64,000 nucleotides of DNA from Brevinema_A sp051647245 (GTDB lineage: Bacteria > Spirochaetota > Brevinematia > Brevinematales > Brevinemataceae). The number at the start of each line of letters is the position of its first letter. Within the stretch, counting starts at the first letter, position 1. Shown here one piece after another: positions 60,947-64,000 of this stretch. The position numbers and the translations under genes were made by a program. Under the pieces are notes generated by a model, which was not told the DNA's origin, ran no database searches, and saw nothing but the letters and a program-made list of their open reading frames with translations. The stretch covers positions 1-64,000 of the forward strand of contig JBOFDS010000012.1 of NCBI GenBank assembly GCA_051647245.1, given 5' to 3'.

Positions 60947-60987
60947 AATCATAAGGTCATGTACAAAATATACACGACCTTATGATT
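60947..60987 (-). terminator. hairpin after the barrel gene at 61.0-61.9 kb
   Basis: The 12-bp arms AATCATAAGGTC and GACCTTATGATT, extended by a TGTA/TACA inner stem, lie 30 nt after the stop. The T-tract is weak, so it may be an mRNA-stabilising 3' structure as well as a terminator. The rest of 60761-60946 shows no feature. Confidence 0.65.
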
Positions 60988-61017
60988 GAATAACTTATTG
61001 ATTAAGTGTTTTGGTTC

Positions 61018-61869
61018 TTACTTCTTTACACCAAGATCGAAAGAGTACCAGAGACCAGCTTGTAAATATACATTATGCATATCTGCAGTTGGTGCAAAAG
61101 GTTTTACGTGGTAACGTACTTGTCCCCAAAGACCGAAGCCATTGAGTGCTGCCCAAGAAACTTGGTTTTCCCAACGGAAAGCAAAGCTTTCGCCAAATGC
61201 TTTAGCAGAATCGTTTCCACCAAATCTAAATTTAGCAGAAGTTTTGTATCCCCATCCTTTACCAAGAGCTACACTATATTGTGCGTAAACTTGGAAAAGA
61301 TCGATAAATTCAAATCCACCTTGAGCAATAGCTGAATTAGGTTCACCATCGCCATCTGTGTCAACGTTTCCTCTACCATATCCAGAGAAAGGAATCATCC
61401 AAAACTCTAAATCTGTACCAACAGTAACAGAATGGATATCAGCAAATTTCATTCCATAGGAAGCACCAACAGCCATAAGACCTCTTGTGTCAACAGCTAA
61501 ATAACCGTAGTCACCAAAAGCCAAACCAAGTTGAACTCTAGGCATTCCGTAGCCATAAACTACATAAGACCCAGATCCAGCCCAAGCACCATCACGTGTG
61601 TAGTTAGGGTTAATACCTGTTACTACAAGAGCTTTTGTCCAGAAACCTAACCAAGGTACTGTTGAGAAGTTTTGGCTATAAGATACACCAAACTCAAACT
61701 CGTTTCCTGAGAACAATTTTCCATCTTTATTGTTGGAATTTAATTGTCCTGAGAATGTGTCCAAGTAGAAAGTCAAACCGTGTTTGATCTCTGCTGGGGT
61801 AGCATCATTCCCTTGTGCAAATACGTTTGTGCTGAGCACTAACATTGCCAATAATGCCAATTTGCGCAT
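61018..61869 (-). CDS. putative outer-membrane protein
   Basis: The 283-residue protein has a signal peptide (RKLALLAMLVLSTNVFAQ). Many amphipathic aromatic strands follow (FEFGVSYSQNFS, VQLGLAFGDYGYLAVDTRG, LWYSFDLGVKK). A DTDGDGEPNS loop near 185-195 could bind calcium. I infer a barrel of 12 or more strands. I chose ATG 61869 with AGGAGG 6 nt upstream over the opening at 61908. A strong promoter suggests an abundant surface protein. The family is not recognised. Confidence 0.65.
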   Translation of the reverse strand: MRKLALLAMLVLSTNVFAQGNDATPAEIKHGLTFYLDTFSGQLNSNNKDGKLFSGNEFEFGVSYSQNFSTVPWLGFWTKALVVTGINPNYTRDGAWAGSGSYVVYGYGMPRVQLGLAFGDYGYLAVDTRGLMAVGASYGMKFADIHSVTVGTDLEFWMIPFSGYGRGNVDTDGDGEPNSAIAQGGFEFIDLFQVYAQYSVALGKGWGYKTSAKFRFGGNDSAKAFGESFAFRWENQVSWAALNGFGLWGQVRYHVKPFAPTADMHNVYLQAGLWYSFDLGVKK

Positions 61870-61930
61870 AGTACGCCTCCTATGAAATAATGAATATACT
61901 ACAGTCATATATTTACTGTTTTATACTCAT

Positions 61931-61958
61931 ATTATAAAATATTAATATATTTTGTCAA
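61931..61958 (-). promoter_or_regulatory. promoter of the barrel gene at 61.0-61.9 kb
   Basis: TTGACA (61958-61953), a 16-nt spacer and TATAAT (61936-61931) lie about 60 nt before the start codon. Confidence 0.8.
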
Positions 61959-62077
61959 CAACTAATTTATTTCTTTTTTTTAAATAAAAGAAAATCTTAT
62001 AATTAATTACACTTAAAAGATTTAACACTACCCTAAATAATTAAATACTTATATTATTCAATTATTTAAGCATAGAA

Positions 62078-62122
62078 AAAATCCTAGGAAAATACACAAA
62101 AAGTATACATCCCTAGGATTTT
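62078..62122 (-). terminator. terminator of the small transcript
   Basis: A perfect 11-bp stem (AAAATCCTAGG/CCTAGGATTTT) is followed by T-rich sequence on the minus strand. The stop codon of the small ORF lies inside its 5' arm. Confidence 0.75.
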
Positions 62123-62247
62123 ATATCAGTAGACAAAGAAATAAAAATAGGTGTTGCAGAAAGTGCCATAATATGGCTCATTTTTAAAACATCTAATCGA
62201 GCGTGGTTAAATTCAAGTGAAAACAATCTTTCAAGAAAATTATACAT
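62113..62247 (-). CDS. putative 44-residue peptide
   Basis: ATG 62247 has GAGG 8 nt upstream and starts a 44-residue peptide (MYNFLERLFSLEFNHARLD at the start) ending TDIKS. The same frame is open to an ATG at 62319, but that start has no ribosome binding site and would translate through the tandem repeat. A promoter and a terminator bracket this short unit. No homology is recognised; it could instead be a non-coding RNA. Confidence 0.4.
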   Translation of the reverse strand: MYNFLERLFSLEFNHARLDVLKMSHIMALSATPIFISLSTDIKS

Positions 62248-62266
62248 TTTCGAAACCTCTAAACTG

Positions 62267-62306
62267 TTTTGAAGAAGGATCATTTGTTTTGAAGAAGGAT
62301 CATTGC
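62267..62306 (-). repeat. 20-nt tandem direct repeat
   Basis: TTTTGAAGAAGGATCATTTG (plus strand) occurs twice head to tail, with the last two bases differing in the second copy. It lies in the leader of the small transcript, between its promoter and the ribosome binding site. Confidence 0.85.
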
Positions 62307-62321
62307 TTTTGAACTGCATAC

Positions 62322-62350
62322 AGTTTAATATAACTTAGAATATTTGTCAA
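62322..62350 (-). promoter_or_regulatory. promoter of the small transcript
   Basis: TTGACA (62350-62345), a 17-nt spacer and TAAACT (62327-62322) predict a start near 62315, just before the tandem repeat. Confidence 0.6.
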
Positions 62351-62400
62351 GAAATATTCTGCTAATTTTCAAAGTTTTTAAGTTATCTTTAGAGAAATCA

Positions 62401-62429
62401 TTGACAAGTATAGAGATAAGCAATATAAT
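62401..62429 (+). promoter_or_regulatory. promoter of the inositol-monophosphatase-like gene
   Basis: TTGACA (62401-62406), a 17-nt spacer and TATAAT (62424-62429) form a perfect consensus promoter 28 nt before the ATG. Confidence 0.85.
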
Positions 62430-62456
62430 AAATCATATCCGTAATAGGAAGGTCTT

Positions 62457-63212
62457 ATGAATACTCAAGATTTTTTAAAAGTCGCTCTTGAATGTGAATC
62501 TAAAATTTCAAACATATTTAAAGAAGGATTTTATCAGAAACAAGATATTACTTGGAAATCTGAAAAAGATCCTGTAACAATCTATGACCAAGAAATTGAA
62601 AAAATCACCAGAGAAATTATTTCTAGTTACTATCCAGATCATGCGATCCTTGGTGAAGAAGAAGGCCTCTCAAGCAATATCTCCGATTATAAGTGGATCA
62701 TCGACCCCATTGACGGCACGATTAATTTTACTAGAAAACTTCCTTTTGTATCTTTCAGTCTTGCTCTTTCTTATAAAGATGATATTATTGTTGCTCTTGT
62801 TTCCAATCCCATTTTAGGAGAGGTTTTTCACGCGATCAAAGGAGAGGGTGCTTTCCTCAATGGTCAAAAAATCACCGTTAGCAAAGAAAGAAAGACCTCT
62901 CAAAGCTTTCTTTGTCTTGGTACCTATAAGCCTCAGTTTGTGGATATTTACCACACTTTGATCGAGGAATTTCAATCCGTCCGTAACCTTGGTTCTGCAG
63001 CTCTTGCATTGGCATATGTCGCCGATGGGCGTATTGATGGAGCAATTTATTTCAAGATCTCAGCCTGGGATATAGCTGCAGGGGTTTTGATTTTAAAAGA
63101 AGCTGGTGGAATTGTGAATAATACCTTTAGTTAAGGCTTTGATCTTGAAGAAGGTTCTATTGTTGCCTCACCACCACAGACGCAAATCATCCTTCAAAAC
63201 ATTATCAAATAA
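62457..63212 (+). pseudogene. inositol-monophosphatase family gene with an in-frame stop
   Basis: The reading frame encodes a SuhB/IMPase-type phosphatase: metal-site GEEE at 66-69, DPIDGT at 83-88 and a later SAWDIAAG. It stops at TAA 63132-63134 after 225 residues. The same frame then continues without interruption for 25 more codons (GFDLEEGSIVASPPQTQ and on) to TAA at 63212, giving exactly the expected C-terminal strand and helix. The catalytic residues all precede the stop, so a truncated product might still fold poorly or partly. An AGGAAGG site precedes the ATG. Confidence 0.8.
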
Positions 63213-63221
63213 CATATATAG

Positions 63222-63252
63222 AAAAAATCACCCTATTCGGGTGATTTTTTTG
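63222..63252. terminator. bidirectional terminator
   Basis: The arms AAAATCACCC and GGGTGATTTT with T7 lie between the phosphatase gene and the converging lipoprotein gene. Confidence 0.85.
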
Positions 63253-63270
63253 AATAACTTTTTTACAAGA

Positions 63271-63687
63271 CTACTGCTTCTCAGCTGCATAAATATCAAT
63301 GTCTTGAGCCACTCCATTCACAAAAGTAACACGGTTCAACGATGTTCCTGTTGAACGATACGCAAAGCCATCTGTGTAACCAATGTAACCTAAACCAATA
63401 GCATTGACAGCATCACCAACATAGCTATAGGTTTTTGTCCCACTCGGATCTGTGACTCTCAAAGCCCCACCATCAAAAACAAAAGTCGTGTCTTTGACAG
63501 TTGTTGCATGTGTAGACTTCCAAGTACCAGCCAAAGCTGTTACAACGTCTGGATATTGACTTCCTGCAATATCACCACCAGGCTTTTCAGTGCCGTTATT
63601 CGCATAAACAACATCAAGACTGTATTCTCTTGTAGAACAAGAAGTAATAGCTAATGCTAGCATTACTGTTAAGATAGATATCTTCAT
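63271..63687 (-). CDS. hypothetical lipoprotein
   Basis: The 138-residue protein has a lipobox ITSC (Cys17). The mature domain is rich in Thr, Gly and Val, with a lipocalin-like GTWKS pattern near 54 followed by alternating beta strands (TTFVFDGGALRVTD). It is probably a small beta-barrel or lipocalin-type binding lipoprotein, but the family is not certain. GGAGG lies 9 nt before the ATG, and a consensus promoter precedes it. Confidence 0.72.
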   Translation of the reverse strand: MKISILTVMLALAITSCSTREYSLDVVYANNGTEKPGGDIAGSQYPDVVTALAGTWKSTHATTVKDTTFVFDGGALRVTDPSGTKTYSYVGDAVNAIGLGYIGYTDGFAYRSTGTSLNRVTFVNGVAQDIDIYAAEKQ

Positions 63688-63746
63688 CAGAAGATTCCTC
63701 CTATTAAAATTGATATATGCCTATATTCTAAAAATTCTACTAAAAA

Positions 63747-63775
63747 AGTATACACTTATCGGAGACAAATGTCAA
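63747..63775 (-). promoter_or_regulatory. promoter of the lipoprotein gene
   Basis: TTGACA (63775-63770), a 17-nt spacer and TATACT (63752-63747) lie about 60 nt before the start. Confidence 0.8.
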
Positions 63776-63861
63776 GTATCTAAAGCTCTTTTAAAGATTC
63801 TTTTAAATAAATAGTTGAAAATACCGACACGGCAATAAATCAAAAAAAACTTTCAAAACTA

Positions 63862-63890
63862 TTGACAAAGTAATTAAAAAGTACTATAAT
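63862..63890 (+). promoter_or_regulatory. promoter of tRNA-Tyr
   Basis: TTGACA (63862-63867), a 17-nt spacer and TATAAT (63885-63890) end 12 nt before the tRNA. Confidence 0.85.
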
Positions 63891-63902
63891 ATATCTACAA
63901 AT

Positions 63903-63984
63903 GCAGGGATGCCCGAGCGGCCAAAGGGAGCAGACTGTAAATCTGCCGGCAACGCCTTCGAAGGTTCGAATCCTTCTCCCTGCA
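63903..63984 (+). tRNA. tRNA-Tyr (anticodon GUA)
   Basis: The class II tRNA has acceptor stem GCAGGGA/TCCCTGC, anticodon loop CTGTAAA (anticodon GUA), a long variable arm (CCGGCAACGCCTTCGAAGG region) and T-loop GGTTCGAATCC. The discriminator is A and CCA is not encoded. It may be the first of a tRNA cluster continuing past the window. Confidence 0.95.
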
Positions 63985-64000
63985 ATAAAAAGTCCACTAG

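Noticed and set aside
62267..62306. CRISPR-like repeat
   Set aside because: There are only two adjacent 20-nt copies with no spacer and no cas genes; it is a tandem duplication.
62457..63212. Recoding or a variant genetic code to explain the internal TAA
   Set aside because: TAA ends many other genes in this window normally, and no recoding element is visible; a nonsense mutation is simpler.
1..64000. Prophage, insertion sequence, integrase or transposase
   Set aside because: No such protein, terminal inverted repeat or target duplication was seen anywhere in the window.

Overview
The window comes from an AT-rich, double-membrane bacterium and most likely a host-associated, sugar-fermenting spirochaete. 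The best evidence is the export block fliP-fliQ-fliR-flhB-flhA-flhF-flhG, in which FlhB carries the N-terminal extension with an FDLQRFA-type motif that I associate with spirochaete FlhB. A TonB/ExbBD system, a TonB-dependent receptor, several signal-peptide-bearing beta-barrel candidates and many lipoproteins support an outer membrane. I cannot assign the genus from sequence alone; Brevinema-, Brachyspira- or Entomospira-like lineages are possibilities.

Layout: (1) 0-3.8 kb: a lipoprotein, a decayed ORF, tRNA-Ser(UGA), a DUF1232 membrane protein and an APC-type amino-acid permease. (2) 3.8-10.7 kb: sucrose uptake (scrA, scrB, a LacI-type regulator and a palindromic operator) and a malX-malY pair. 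(3) 10.9-19.8 kb: one nine-gene minus-strand operon for iron-complex uptake. It runs from two lipoprotein binding proteins through FecCD-type permeases, ATPase, ExbB, ExbD and TonB to the outer-membrane receptor, behind a long unexplained leader and a Fur-like promoter. (4) 19.9-31 kb: a MATE pump with an upstream small ORF, KDPG aldolase, a GH19 chitinase-like lipoprotein, an exported HNH nuclease, a membrane-anchored ankyrin protein and three envelope glycosyltransferase-type genes, one of them frameshifted. (5) 31-45.6 kb: a barrel plus metzincin-like lipoprotein pair, a split transketolase, murP-murQ, an AlkD-like protein, a cellobiose-type EIIC with a GH1 enzyme, further barrels, a lipoprotein alpha/beta hydrolase and a chalcone-isomerase-like protein. 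(6) 45.6-49.3 kb: ribD-ribE-ribBA-ribH under an FMN riboswitch with an attenuator. (7) 49.3-58.9 kb: an orphan LacI-type regulator and the flagellar export genes. (8) 58.9-64 kb: EIIB, MupG-like and EIIA genes, a barrel, a small transcript with a tandem repeat, an inositol-monophosphatase gene with an internal stop, a lipoprotein and tRNA-Tyr.

The genes fit a motile organism living on host- or microbe-derived sugars. Sucrose, glucose/maltose-type sugars, MurNAc and beta-glucosides enter by PTS. MurQ and a MupG-like hydrolase suggest scavenging of peptidoglycan sugars. The chitinase-like, nuclease and protease-like exported proteins suggest polymer scavenging. Most promoters are close to TTGACA-N16/17-TATAAT and most operons end in strong hairpin-plus-T terminators. 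I saw no CRISPR array, insertion sequence or prophage. The most promising unexplained items are the frameshifted glycosyltransferase-like gene, the G10 tract inside ribD, the interrupted inositol monophosphatase, the 420-nt iron-operon leader, the ORF upstream of the MATE gene and the small repeat-bearing transcript near 62.2 kb.
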